Shown here: one piece after another, positions 1 through 8,141 of the stretch
Layout: every line of letters starts with the position of its first letter
Position numbering within the stretch: position 1 is the stretch's first letter
Source: JACKIP01 sp963710165
GTDB lineage: Bacteria; Pseudomonadota; Alphaproteobacteria; Micavibrionales; Micavibrionaceae
Assembly: GCA_963710165.1 (NCBI GenBank)
Contig: CAVPYZ010000005.1
Coordinates: 164,594-228,593 of the forward strand
Direction: 5' to 3'
Length of the DNA stretch: 64,000 bases
Made by a program: the position numbers and the translations under genes
The notes under the pieces: generated by a model
The model's input: only the letters and a program-made list of their open reading frames with translations
Told to the model about the DNA's origin: nothing
Database searches by the model: none

Positions 1-26
1 TAAAAAACCGCCCAAAACAGGCGGTT
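1..26 (-). terminator. Rho-independent terminator of rpsU
   Basis: A 7-bp perfect stem (positions 6-12 with 20-26) has a 7-base loop. Read on the minus strand it is followed directly by a run of six T residues at positions 7 to 2. It lies 38 bases past the rpsU stop, so it fits an intrinsic terminator for that gene. Confidence 0.85.
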
Positions 27-64
27 ATTCAGTATATCGTTAGTATGCTTTTTGCGGTCAGGAT

Positions 65-280
65 CTAAAATCCGTCTGCTTGCATACGTTTGCGGTCCAT
101 TTTGCGCGTACGACGAATTGCTTCTGCCTTTTGGCGCGCTTTCTTGACGAAGTTCTTTTCATGGTTCTGACGAAGCTTCATCTCACGGAACAGTCCTTCA
201 CGCTGCATCTTCTTTTTCAGAAGACGTAAAGCCTGTTCTATGTTATTATCACGAACATTTACACTAACGATTTTAATCAC
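65..280 (-). CDS. rpsU: 30S ribosomal protein S21
   Basis: This 71-residue, very basic protein matches the S21 family over its whole length. It has the N-terminal VRDNNIEQALRLLKKKMQREG block, the FREMKLR motif and a C-terminal Lys/Arg-rich helix. S21 is a small-subunit protein near the anti-Shine-Dalgarno end of 16S rRNA and helps translation initiation. The gene stands alone on the minus strand and is followed by its own terminator. A purine-rich AAAGAGGTG lies just upstream of the ATG. The identification is close to certain; the first two or three residues differ from the commonest S21 start but cause no doubt. Confidence 0.96.
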   Translation of the reverse strand: MIKIVSVNVRDNNIEQALRLLKKKMQREGLFREMKLRQNHEKNFVKKARQKAEAIRRTRKMDRKRMQADGF

Positions 281-379
281 CTCTTTCCGGTTTTATCTAA
301 AATTAAAAATTTCATCTTGCGCTCCTTAACGAAACGTCTCATGTTTGTGACTTATCAGGTCACTAAACGCAAGCAAAAA

Positions 380-2194
380 ATGAAGTTAAGCATCTATCTT
401 ACAGTATTTCTCATAATCTTACAAGCTGCGGGTTCCGCCGCATATGCGCAAAGTAAGGTTTTGAATATTCCTTCTTCGCAGGAAACGGCCCCTAGTATCA
501 ACGATATAGAAAACTTTGTTGAAAAAGCATCTCCCGAAGCTGATACGGGATTTCGCATTACAGGCGCGCAGCGCGCAGATAATTTTATGATGGTTACCGC
601 GAATCCTATCGCAACACAAGCGGGGCACGACATTTTAGCACGGGGCGGGTCGGCAGCTGACGCCGCTTTTGCCGCTCAACTCGTCCTTGGTCTGGTTGAG
701 CCGCAATCATCGGGTCTTGGCGGCGGGGCTTTTGCCCTATATTGGGATGCCAAAGAACAAAAATTGACCAGTTATGACGGACGAGAAACCGCGCCGGCAT
801 CTGTGACAGAAACAATTTTTCTAAAAAACGGCCGGCCGATGGACTTTCATGACGCTGCCACGGGGGGCCGCGCTGTCGGCGTTCCGGGATTGCCAAAGCT
901 TTTGGATTTACTCTATGAAAATCATGGCACTATTCCCCGCGATGATGTCTTTCAGCCAGCCTTCGAACTCTCCAAATACGGCTTTATCGCATCACCCCGC
1001 CTTAACAAAATGATCGAGAAGAATAAAGATCATTTCAGATTTTTCAAAAGTTCGAAAGATTACTTTTTGCCCAATAATGGTAAGGCAATAGAGGCAAATC
1101 AGAATATCCAGAATTCCGATTACAACGATGTATTATTCAACTTCCGCAATAAAAGCGCAGATATATTTTATAGTGGGGACGTTGCGCAGGATATTATCAA
1201 AACAGTCAATGAAGCGTGGCACAATCCGGGGAATATGACGACAGATGACTTTTTAGGATATGAAGTCGTGATGCGTGATCCGGTGTGCGGCAAATATCGC
1301 ATCTATAAAATATGTTCCATGGGGGAACCATCATCTGGCGGATTAACCCTTATCCAGTCCTTACAAATGCTGGATAGATTTGATCTTGAAACAATGTCTG
1401 CAAAAGACCCGCTAGCTTGGCACTTAATCGCCGAGGCAAGCCGTCTGGCATTTGCCGACCGTAATCAATATATGGCTGATCCCGGTATTGTCGAAACACC
1501 GGGCGCAGCCTTGATTGACCCGGCCTACACGGCTGTACGCTCAACCTTTATTCAAGCTGATAAAATGATGGAGAATGTGCAAGCAGGTGTGCCATTTGCA
1601 TGGGATATGAACCAGACTGAACCGGATCAGAAAAACAAAAATACAGGCACAACCCATATCTCGGCGATAGATAAGTACGGTAATGCCATATCGCTGACCA
1701 GTTCAATCGAAAACGCCTTTGGGTCAAAATTGATGGTTGACGGATTTTTACTGAATAATCAACTGACCGATTTCTCTTTTATGCCGGAACGTGATGGCAA
1801 GAAAATCGCCAACCGCGCCGCGCCGAATAAACGCCCGCGCTCCTCTATGTCTCCTGTGATTATATTTGATGCGGAGAATAAACCGGTTATGGTGCTCGGC
1901 TCTGCGGGGGGCAGTCGAATTATCGGTTATGTTCTGCAACGTATTATCGCCGTTCTGGATTGGGATATGCCGCTAGATCAAGCGCTTGCCATGCCAAATA
2001 TTATCCATCGTGGCGGCAGTCTGGAGATAGAGGAGGGCAAAGACCTGCCGTTTAATATTGAGGCGCTGGATGCCTATGGTCACGATATTACACGTCCCGA
2101 AATGAATAGTGGTTTGACCGCGATTTATAAGACAGGCGACACATATTACGGCGCCGCAGATCCGCGCCGCGAAGGAATTGCGCTAGGAGAATAA
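380..2194 (+). CDS. ggt: gamma-glutamyltransferase, secreted
   Basis: The enzyme transfers or hydrolyses the gamma-glutamyl group of glutathione in the periplasm. It is an Ntn-hydrolase made as one chain that cleaves itself. The N-terminal block has the typical ANPIATQAGHDILARGGSA and GLGGGAF motifs. The autoprocessing and nucleophile site is the TTH triplet at about residue 424, in NTGTTHISAID, followed by the LLNNQLTDFS and GSAGGSRI signatures. I chose the ATG at 380 because it gives a clean signal peptide (MKLSIYLTVF to AYAQ). The frame is open back to a TTG at 317 and an ATG at 341, and no start has a convincing ribosome-binding site. At 604 residues it is a little longer than typical GGTs. 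Confidence 0.92.
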   Translation: MKLSIYLTVFLIILQAAGSAAYAQSKVLNIPSSQETAPSINDIENFVEKASPEADTGFRITGAQRADNFMMVTANPIATQAGHDILARGGSAADAAFAAQLVLGLVEPQSSGLGGGAFALYWDAKEQKLTSYDGRETAPASVTETIFLKNGRPMDFHDAATGGRAVGVPGLPKLLDLLYENHGTIPRDDVFQPAFELSKYGFIASPRLNKMIEKNKDHFRFFKSSKDYFLPNNGKAIEANQNIQNSDYNDVLFNFRNKSADIFYSGDVAQDIIKTVNEAWHNPGNMTTDDFLGYEVVMRDPVCGKYRIYKICSMGEPSSGGLTLIQSLQMLDRFDLETMSAKDPLAWHLIAEASRLAFADRNQYMADPGIVETPGAALIDPAYTAVRSTFIQADKMMENVQAGVPFAWDMNQTEPDQKNKNTGTTHISAIDKYGNAISLTSSIENAFGSKLMVDGFLLNNQLTDFSFMPERDGKKIANRAAPNKRPRSSMSPVIIFDAENKPVMVLGSAGGSRIIGYVLQRIIAVLDWDMPLDQALAMPNIIHRGGSLEIEEGKDLPFNIEALDAYGHDITRPEMNSGLTAIYKTGDTYYGAADPRREGIALGE

Positions 2195-2202
2195 GGCACA
2201 AT

Positions 2203-2234
2203 AAAAAATCCCCCGACCGAGATCGAGGGGATTC
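2203..2234. terminator. Bidirectional terminator between ggt and the 2265 gene
   Basis: A 7-bp stem (2207-2213 with 2227-2233) is extended inward by 3 bp past a bulged A. On the minus strand it ends in a run of six T residues, serving the convergent gene at 2265-2792. On the plus strand the tail is weaker (ATTCTTTG) but could still stop ggt transcription. Confidence 0.75.
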
Positions 2235-2264
2235 TTTGTACTTAACCTAAGGAAAGAAATTTGT

Positions 2265-2792
2265 TTAGTGCATTGATTTACTGCCGGCAACGTCCGATGT
2301 GAAATCATTTGGCGCCCATTGCAGATCGAGAGAATTCCCGAAATCAATACTGTCTGATGTAATGGTCATCATGCTGTCCGATTCGCCGTCAACGTGTGAG
2401 TCCGGATTTTCCATGATGTCTTTAAGGGCAATCGGCTGAGGAGAGTTTTCAACTTCCTGCACTTTTTTCTCAAGACGATTAATCGCGTCGCTAAAGAAGC
2501 CTGTTTGCTTGTCAACGCGCTCAACACTTCCTTGCAATGTATCAAGGCTCTCGCTAAAGCGACCTGTTTGCCCCTCGACCATTGTGACTTTTTCATCCAG
2601 TCTGTGAATTGACTCGCTGAAAAAGCTGGTTTGTCTGGTCACAAGATCCAGACCTTCCTTTAAACGTGCCAGACCCGAACGTAAACGTTCATACCCGACG
2701 GATAATAAAATACTGGCGCCAATCGCGGTCACCGCCGCAAATACCGCAAAGGTCAAAGAGACCAACATAAATGTTTCAACTGTTATACTCAT
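2265..2792 (-). CDS. Membrane-anchored protein with three coiled-coil repeats
   Basis: I do not recognise a named family. The 175-residue protein has one hydrophobic segment at about residues 5-30. It is followed by three tandem units of about 21 residues, each built around QTxxFSExIxxLExKV (QTSFFSESIHRL, QTGRFSESLDTL, QTGFFSDAINRL). Heptad spacing suggests a coiled coil. The tail is acidic and polar. The start at 2792 is preferred over the upstream in-frame one because an AAAGGGTGG ribosome-binding site sits just before it. It resembles small membrane-attached coiled-coil proteins with scaffolding roles, but no function can be assigned. It ends at the terminator shared with ggt. Confidence 0.7.
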   Translation of the reverse strand: MSITVETFMLVSLTFAVFAAVTAIGASILLSVGYERLRSGLARLKEGLDLVTRQTSFFSESIHRLDEKVTMVEGQTGRFSESLDTLQGSVERVDKQTGFFSDAINRLEKKVQEVENSPQPIALKDIMENPDSHVDGESDSMMTITSDSIDFGNSLDLQWAPNDFTSDVAGSKSMH

Positions 2793-3138
2793 GGATACCA
2801 CCCTTTTTTCTGAATTAAAAACTACATCCCGCAATCGCTATTCTGCAATGCTGATATTATTATGTTAATTAAAAAAGGTTAATGGCTGTTAACTTTTGCG
2901 TAAGAAGCATTTGAAATTAAATCGAAATTTAGTTCAAATTTTATAGACCGCAATCATGTGCGCCGCACAGCCGAGATGTTCAAACAAACAGAACGACCAT
3001 ATAAAGCGCAAGGCAAGATGCCTGTACCAGTTGAGAGAGTTTCATAATGTGTAGAATCAATTAGATGTGTTAATATTATGATAAAAGACCTACATCTTTT
3101 TTCAAGAGGGTTCCGCATCGATTGCTGAAATAACTTGC
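2793..3138. other. 346-bp gap with no convincing gene
   Basis: The stretch is AT-rich and contains only very short reading frames, the longest plausible ones being 22 and 34 codons on the plus strand near 2954-3050. They lack clear ribosome-binding sites. I see no tRNA, strong hairpin or repeat here. It probably contains the promoter of the 2265-2792 gene. Confidence 0.5.
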
Positions 3139-3351
3139 CTAATGACGTGGTTTATTTTTACGCTTGACCAGCGCCTCGCCTTCACCTGCGCCCAGACGGT
3201 AATTCGGAAAGAACAGCCCGACCATGGTTTGACGCCGAAAAACGGCAATACCTTGCGCACGGCGTTCCTCACATTCGCGCAGATACTTTGAAAAGTTGGT
3301 CTTAAAATCGTGGATGGACGCCTCTATAATCGGTGACTCGTCAAATGGCAT
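3139..3351 (-). CDS. Phd/YefM-like antitoxin, apparently orphan
   Basis: The 70-residue product has the look of a Phd/YefM-type antitoxin N-terminus. It has EASIHDFKTNFSKYL, then an acidic helix, then a short beta hairpin (GIAVFRRQTMVGLFFP) that matches the family's pattern of a basic residue pair followed by PVA-like hydrophobics. Such proteins bind their own promoter as dimers and neutralise a toxin with an extended C-terminus. The ATG at 3351 has a good AGAAAGGA site upstream, whereas the longer frame to 3408 does not. No toxin-like reading frame follows within the next 340 bases, so the partner may be lost or elsewhere. The family call is by pattern only. Confidence 0.6.
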   Translation of the reverse strand: MPFDESPIIEASIHDFKTNFSKYLRECEERRAQGIAVFRRQTMVGLFFPNYRLGAGEGEALVKRKNKPRH

Positions 3352-3502
3352 ATTATTCCTTTCTGTTTGGGGGGTAAGGGCAGGACGGGGCAAGTCAACT
3401 AAGGTCACTTTACATATAAGTTATTGATTTCAAACAAAAACCGCGAACTAAGGTCAGTTCAAAATGGTTTCAAAGTAAACTAACTTCCCCGCTCCACGCC
3501 CA

Positions 3503-3527
3503 TAAAAAAACGCCCGTCATGCGGGCG
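3503..3527 (-). terminator. Terminator of the zeta-toxin-like operon
   Basis: A 6-bp GC-rich stem (3511-3516 with 3522-3527) has a 5-base loop. On the minus strand it is followed by seven T residues (positions 3510 to 3504). It lies 34 bases past the stop of the 60-residue gene at 3562-3744. Confidence 0.85.
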
Positions 3528-3561
3528 CGTTTGTGGTGTTTATGAAAGTGAGTATAACATA

Positions 3562-3744
3562 TTATGACGCAGATTTCAGCCTTTTTCGCATTTCGGCGGG
3601 GCTGATATGTTTAATTTCCCCGTCCTCTTTAATAACAAGAGAGGTTTTGAAGCGCTCCGCTTTTTCAATAGCAATATAAATCGCCCCTGCGAGGGGGTTT
3701 TTAATTTTTGTCGCTGTTTTCTTTATCTTTGCGTTTTTTAGCAT
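3562..3744 (-). CDS. Small partner protein of the zeta-like kinase, candidate antitoxin
   Basis: The 60-residue basic protein begins inside the 3' end of the zeta-like gene (overlap 44 bases, different frame) and ends just before a terminator. The two are therefore translationally linked. Its core, NPLAGAIYIAIEKAERFKTSLVIKE, predicts a helix followed by a beta hairpin, and the C-terminus (ISPAEMRKRLKS) is a charged helix. I do not recognise a family with certainty. The tight overlap with a toxin-like kinase makes an antitoxin or regulatory role plausible, but this is inference from position. Confidence 0.55.
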   Translation of the reverse strand: MLKNAKIKKTATKIKNPLAGAIYIAIEKAERFKTSLVIKEDGEIKHISPAEMRKRLKSAS

Positions 3745-4336
3745 TCTCTAACAATTCCAGAAAGTTTTTATATTTATGTTCATCGGCTTTACCAAAAACA
3801 CTACCATCAGTCTCAGTTTTCAGTATAGCAAAGTGATCTTCAAATTCATTACTCAAATCATATAGGTATAATTTATCACATAATAGAATATATTTCTCCT
3901 GTAAAAGATAAATACTTCGCCAGTATCTGCGAATAACATCACTCGTGGGAATATGATGCCCACCTTCTTTCACGCGGTTCTTAATGCGTTGGATATTAAT
4001 TTTAGGGTCATTAGTAAGCAAATAATGCATCTCTATTTTATAATTGTTTGATCGTGCTTTCTTAATAGTGTTGGAAAGTGTGATGCCTGACAAGGTAGTT
4101 TCAATTGCGAAGCTTTCAGATTTTTTAATTAAAGAATTCATACGCTTGATCATTAATTTACCCGCAGAGACACGCTGATCTCGCGGGTTAAAAGGTGATA
4201 AACCACGCGCAATCTCATCCGCATTCACAAACTCTTTAATCTTATGACGCGGCAAAAGATATTCCGCCGCCGTCGTCTTCCCGCACCCGTTCGCACCAGC
4301 GAAGATAATAAGATGAGGTGGTTTGTTAGGGTTCAT
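3701..4336 (-). CDS. Zeta-toxin-like P-loop kinase
   Basis: This 211-residue P-loop protein has a Walker A at residues 14-21 (GANGCGKT). It then has VNADEIARGLSPFNP, which matches the substrate-binding stretch of zeta toxins, and a conserved FAIETTLSG segment. RIKNRVKEGGHHIP corresponds to the lid with arginines. Zeta toxins phosphorylate UDP-N-acetylglucosamine and block cell-wall synthesis. Members of this chromosomal branch are often called zeta toxin family or AAA family ATPase, and their substrate is mostly untested. It is the first gene of a two-gene unit, with a 60-residue partner overlapping its end. The surrounding DNA is more AT-rich than the core genes, which suggests transfer. Confidence 0.75.
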   Translation of the reverse strand: MNPNKPPHLIIFAGANGCGKTTAAEYLLPRHKIKEFVNADEIARGLSPFNPRDQRVSAGKLMIKRMNSLIKKSESFAIETTLSGITLSNTIKKARSNNYKIEMHYLLTNDPKINIQRIKNRVKEGGHHIPTSDVIRRYWRSIYLLQEKYILLCDKLYLYDLSNEFEDHFAILKTETDGSVFGKADEHKYKNFLELLENAKKRKDKENSDKN

Positions 4337-4526
4337 AGCAAAAGTATAAATTACGGGATGGTTTTTTAAAATAGTAAACCCTTATTATGCGGGTTATGTG
4401 CACTTTATAAAACAGTATATGGAAAATTACACCTATAAGTAGAAAAACAGAAAATAGTATAGACAACCCATAATAAAAGTGTTTCTTTGTTTTCTATGAA
4501 AAACTAAAAAAATTAAGGGAAAGTTT

Positions 4527-4922
4527 ATGTATAAAATAATATTAGTATTACCGCTCATTTTGTTATCTGGATGTGCGACAATAGTAGAAGGAAAGTCTCA
4601 GACTGTATCAGTTAGTACTGAACCTGCAGATGCTATTTGCACTCTACAAAGTCCTGCTATTGGTACAATGTCAGTAAAAACACCTGATACAATCACGTTG
4701 ACTAAAAGCAAGCACGATATTGCTATTCAATGTAAAAAAGAATGTTATGAAGATGTTACAGGTATTTTACCTTCAAGTTTTGAGGGAATGACATTTGGAA
4801 ACATTCTATTTGGCGGGGTGATTGGCGTCGCTGTGGATGCAAGCACAGGAGCAATGAATAACTACGAGCCAAGTATTTCAATACCTCTGACGAAATTGCC
4901 TAATTGCACGCCTGCAGCTTAA
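4527..4922 (+). CDS. Small lipoprotein, probable envelope protein
   Basis: The 131-residue protein has a lipoprotein signal peptide with lipobox LLSGC (Cys at residue 16). The mature part begins with ATIVEGKSQTVSVSTEP and has a Cys pair (about residues 69 and 73) plus a glycine-rich hydrophobic segment (FGNILFGGVIGVAVDAS) near residues 91-107. Many short bacterial lipoproteins share the CATIVEGxxQxVxVxTxPxGA start, which resembles a PEGA-like beta domain. No precise role is known to me. An AAGGGAAAG site precedes the ATG by 5-7 bases. Its stop is immediately adjacent to the uvrB stop on the other strand. Confidence 0.72.
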   Translation: MYKIILVLPLILLSGCATIVEGKSQTVSVSTEPADAICTLQSPAIGTMSVKTPDTITLTKSKHDIAIQCKKECYEDVTGILPSSFEGMTFGNILFGGVIGVAVDASTGAMNNYEPSISIPLTKLPNCTPAA

Positions 4923-7067
4923 TCACTTCTTCCTCCGCCCCTTTGTCTTGACATTACTCGTCTGTGACCATCCTTTTGCGAGGCGGGGGGAGGTGGTGGT
5001 TCCGGTGAGGCCTAAATCCATGGCTTCTAGTTTGCGGACTTCGTCGCGGAGGCGGGCGGCGGTTTCGAATTCCAGATCGGCGGCGGCGTCGCGCATTTGT
5101 TTCTCCATTGCCTTGATCTGTTTTTGCAGGGCTTCGGGGCTGTTGAAATCTTGCTCCGCCCCATCGCCAAAGCCGCGGCTGACTTGTACGCGGTCGCTTT
5201 TCTCAAACACGGTATTAAGCAGGTCGGAAATGTTCTTCTTGATACTGGCGGGGGTGATGCCGTGTTTTTCGTTATATTCCACCTGTCGTTCACGGCGGCG
5301 GTCGGTCTCGGCAATGGCGCGCTCCATTGATCCTGTCATTTTATCGGCATAGAGAATGGCTTTACCGCCAACATTCCGCGCGGCGCGTCCGATGGTCTGG
5401 ATCAAGGATGTCTGGGAGCGGAGGAAGCCCTCCTTATCCGCGTCCAAAATCGCGACAAGCTGACATTCGGGAATGTCCAAGCCCTCACGCAGCAGGTTAA
5501 TACCGACCAGCACATCAAACGTACCAAGGCGCAAATCGCGGATAATCTCTATACGTTCCAGCGTGTCGACATCACTATGCAGATAGCGCACTTTAATGCC
5601 GTTTTCGGTGAGGTATTCGGTCAGTGCCTCCGACATTTTCTTGGTCAGGGTGGTGACCAGAACGCGGCCGCCCTTTGCGGTCAGCTCTTTAATCTCACCC
5701 ATCAGATCATCGACCTGATGCTGGGTCGGGCGAATTTCAACGGGCGGATCGATCAGCCCCGTGGGGCGCACGACTTGTTCGGTGAACACGCCCTTGGTCT
5801 GTTCCAGCTCCCACGGACCGGGGGTGGCGGACACAAAGACGGATTGCGGGCGCATGCCGTCCCATTCCTCGAACTTCATCGGGCGGTTATCCAATGCGGC
5901 AGGCAGGCGGAAGCCATATTCAACCAGCGTCATTTTGCGTGATCTGTCACCGTTATACATGCCGTTAATTTGCGGCACCATCACATGGCTTTCATCCAGA
6001 ATAAGCAGGGCATTATCAGGTAGATATTCAAACAGGGTCGGCGGCGGCGCGCCCGGTGTGCGACCGGTCAGATAGCGGGAATAGTTTTCAATGCCGTTAC
6101 ACGTGCCGGTGGCAAGGATCATCTCTATATCAAACTGGGTGCGTTCGCGCAGGCGTTGCGCTTCAAGCAGTTTGCCCTCTTTCTCGAAATGCTCCAGACG
6201 TTCTTTCAGGTCGATTTTAATCTGTTTAACCGCCTGCTGTAGCGTGGGGCCAGGGGTGATATAGTGGGAATTGGCGTAGATGCGAACGGCCTCCAGATCT
6301 TCAAACTTTTCACCTGTCAGCGGGTCAAATTCAACGATTTTCTCCAGATCATCGCCGAACATATCAAAACGCCATGCGCGATCTTCAAAGTGGGCAGGAA
6401 AGAGCTCGATTGTATCACCACGCACGCGAAACGACCCGCGTTCAAACGACATATCATTACGGCGATATTGCAGTTCAATGAACTGTTTGATCATCATATC
6501 GCGGTTGATGACATCGCCGACTTTTAACTGGACAGTCATGGCTTCATAATCCTGACGGCTACCTAGGCCGTAAATGCAGGATACAGAGGCGACAACAATC
6601 GCGTCCTTACGTTCTAATAGTGCCCGTGTCGCGGAGTGGCGCATACGGTCGATTTGTTCGTTTATACTGGAATCTTTTTCGATATAGGTGTCGGAACGCG
6701 CGACATAGGCTTCGGGTTGGTAATAATCATAGTAAGAGACAAAATATTCCACGGCGTTTTCGGGAAAGAACGCTTTCATCTCCCCATATAATTGCGCGGC
6801 AAGGGTTTTGTTGGGTGCCATAATCAGGGTCGGACGCTGGGTCTGCTGAATGACGTGCGCCATGGTAAAGGTCTTACCAGAGCCCGTCACACCCAGCAAA
6901 ACCTGATCTTTCTCGCCCTTTGCAAGCGCGGCGGCGATTTCCTTAATAGCGGTCGGCTGATCACCCGTCGGTTCAAAATCGGATTCGATTTTCAGCTTTG
7001 GGGAGTTCGGATCGAGATTACTTTCGAACTTCGGGTCTATAACATGTGCGGATTCAGTTGTGGGCAT
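4923..7067 (-). CDS. uvrB: Excinuclease ABC subunit B
   Basis: UvrB is the DNA-damage-verifying helicase-like subunit of nucleotide excision repair; it is loaded by UvrA and recruits UvrC. At 714 residues it is full length. Visible motifs include the Walker A GVTGSGKT (about residues 59-66), the beta-hairpin VSYYDYYQPEAYV, the DESH box, the helicase motif VRYLHSDVDTLER, the LVGINLLREGLD segment and IQTIGRAARN. A C-terminal UVR domain (KQIKAMEKQMRDAA) is also present. The basic tail (TKGRRKK) is typical. Upstream on the same strand lies nusG, where most relatives would have rplK. There is no clear ribosome-binding site before the ATG. Confidence 0.97.
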   Translation of the reverse strand: MPTTESAHVIDPKFESNLDPNSPKLKIESDFEPTGDQPTAIKEIAAALAKGEKDQVLLGVTGSGKTFTMAHVIQQTQRPTLIMAPNKTLAAQLYGEMKAFFPENAVEYFVSYYDYYQPEAYVARSDTYIEKDSSINEQIDRMRHSATRALLERKDAIVVASVSCIYGLGSRQDYEAMTVQLKVGDVINRDMMIKQFIELQYRRNDMSFERGSFRVRGDTIELFPAHFEDRAWRFDMFGDDLEKIVEFDPLTGEKFEDLEAVRIYANSHYITPGPTLQQAVKQIKIDLKERLEHFEKEGKLLEAQRLRERTQFDIEMILATGTCNGIENYSRYLTGRTPGAPPPTLFEYLPDNALLILDESHVMVPQINGMYNGDRSRKMTLVEYGFRLPAALDNRPMKFEEWDGMRPQSVFVSATPGPWELEQTKGVFTEQVVRPTGLIDPPVEIRPTQHQVDDLMGEIKELTAKGGRVLVTTLTKKMSEALTEYLTENGIKVRYLHSDVDTLERIEIIRDLRLGTFDVLVGINLLREGLDIPECQLVAILDADKEGFLRSQTSLIQTIGRAARNVGGKAILYADKMTGSMERAIAETDRRRERQVEYNEKHGITPASIKKNISDLLNTVFEKSDRVQVSRGFGDGAEQDFNSPEALQKQIKAMEKQMRDAAADLEFETAARLRDEVRKLEAMDLGLTGTTTSPRLAKGWSQTSNVKTKGRRKK

Positions 7068-7116
7068 ACACTATGATATAGACACAAAATAAAATTTGTC
7101 ACCGATTGTTATATTT

Positions 7117-7650
7117 TTACGCTTTCTCAACCTGAGAATATTCCAATTCCACTGGTGTTGCGCGACCGAAGATGGAGACGGAAACTTTTAGTTTTGCTTT
7201 ATCTTCGTCAACTTCTTCGACGGTACCGTTAAATGATGCGAATGGTCCGTCAGTGACCTTGACCTCTTCACCGATTTCGTATGTGACGGATGGTTTCGGA
7301 CGATCAACACCTTCTTGCACTTGCTGAAGAATCGCTTGCGCTTCTTTTTCTGAAATTGGCTGCGGCTTGTTATTTGCGCCCAAAAATCCGGTTACTTTCG
7401 GTGTGTTTTTAACCAGGTGCCAAATATCGTCCGTCATGTTGGCTTTCATCAGGATATATCCCGGAAAGAATGTGCGCTGGGCCTTTTGACGCTGACCTTT
7501 TTTGACTTCCATAACTTCTTCTTTTGGAACCAAAATCTCTTCAATACGGTCAATCAGTCCTTTTTTCTCGGCGGTCATACGAATTTGCTCGGCAACCTTT
7601 TCTTCGAAAGTTGAGTAAGCCTGAACAACATACCAGCGTGCGTTTGCCAT
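7117..7650 (-). CDS. nusG: Transcription termination/antitermination factor NusG
   Basis: NusG binds the RNA polymerase clamp and links it to Rho or ribosomes. The 177-residue protein has the NGN domain (ARWYVVQAYSTFEEKVAEQI, then FFPGYILMKA) and the C-terminal KOW domain (VTDGPFASFNGTVEEVDEDKAKL). Length and motifs are standard for proteobacteria. It directly follows secE, 31 bases apart, as in most bacteria. However, the gene after it is uvrB instead of the rplK-rplA-rplJ-rplL-rpoB cluster. Confidence 0.97.
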   Translation of the reverse strand: MANARWYVVQAYSTFEEKVAEQIRMTAEKKGLIDRIEEILVPKEEVMEVKKGQRQKAQRTFFPGYILMKANMTDDIWHLVKNTPKVTGFLGANNKPQPISEKEAQAILQQVQEGVDRPKPSVTYEIGEEVKVTDGPFASFNGTVEEVDEDKAKLKVSVSIFGRATPVELEYSQVEKA

Positions 7651-7681
7651 GAAAATAATCCTTGTGTTTAGTGAGTTATAA

Positions 7682-7879
7682 TTAAGAGCCGATACCGAGA
7701 ATTAAGCTGATGCCCCATGCAACAACCTGATCCGCGACATATAGAAAAATTGCGGCAAGTGTGACCATAATAAAGACAGCAATTGTCCCCTGTGTTGTTT
7801 CTTTACGTGAAGGCCATGTAACCTTTGCACCTTCATTTTTAACTTGTTGAATAAACGTTCCCGGTCCCGTTTTCGCCAT
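7682..7879 (-). CDS. secE: Preprotein translocase subunit SecE
   Basis: This short SecE form has 65 residues. The cytosolic amphipathic part (QQVKNEGAKVTWPSRKETTQGT) is the conserved SecE signature. It is followed by one transmembrane helix (AVFIMVTLAAIFLYVADQVVAWG). SecE clamps SecY in the inner-membrane translocon, which SecA (22.2-25.0 kb here) drives. The ATG at 7879 is preferred over an upstream in-frame TTG at 7897 because an AAGGGA site precedes it at good spacing. It forms an operon with nusG. Confidence 0.95.
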   Translation of the reverse strand: MAKTGPGTFIQQVKNEGAKVTWPSRKETTQGTIAVFIMVTLAAIFLYVADQVVAWGISLILGIGS

Positions 7880-8066
7880 AACTTTTTCCCTTATCAATAT
7901 GTTATCCGTTTAAAGAGATACGATTAGATAACATAATCAGTTCCTCATTTATATATTATTTTTTCTTTTCCTTCAGCCGCTCGTAGCGCCGTTGGGCGTT
8001 TTAGAGTGTTTGAATGTTAGGAAATTTAAAGATTTATAACCCACTTCACAATAAAAAAAAAGGAAA

Positions 8067-8088
8067 AAGATGATTTATAAATCATCTT
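8067..8088. repeat. 22-bp perfect palindrome upstream of the 8142 gene
   Basis: Positions 8067-8077 are the exact reverse complement of 8078-8088, with no spacer. On the minus strand the arm is followed by a T-rich stretch (TTTCC then nine T). It could be an AT-rich operator for a dimeric regulator of the divergent genes secE and 8142, or a hairpin that stops antisense transcription. Confidence 0.6.
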
Positions 8089-8141
8089 CGTTATAAAGCG
8101 AAATATAGACAAGATGATCTTGCAATTGCTACCTTGCTTTT

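Noticed and set aside
2954..3058. Short plus-strand frames of 22 and 34 codons in the gap before the Phd-like gene
   Set aside because: They have no clear ribosome-binding site or family likeness and are within chance expectation.
4948..7076. Several open frames of 67-134 codons on the plus strand inside uvrB
   Set aside because: They lie fully within a certain gene on the other strand, have Arg/Ser-rich composition typical of antisense frames, and show no family motif.
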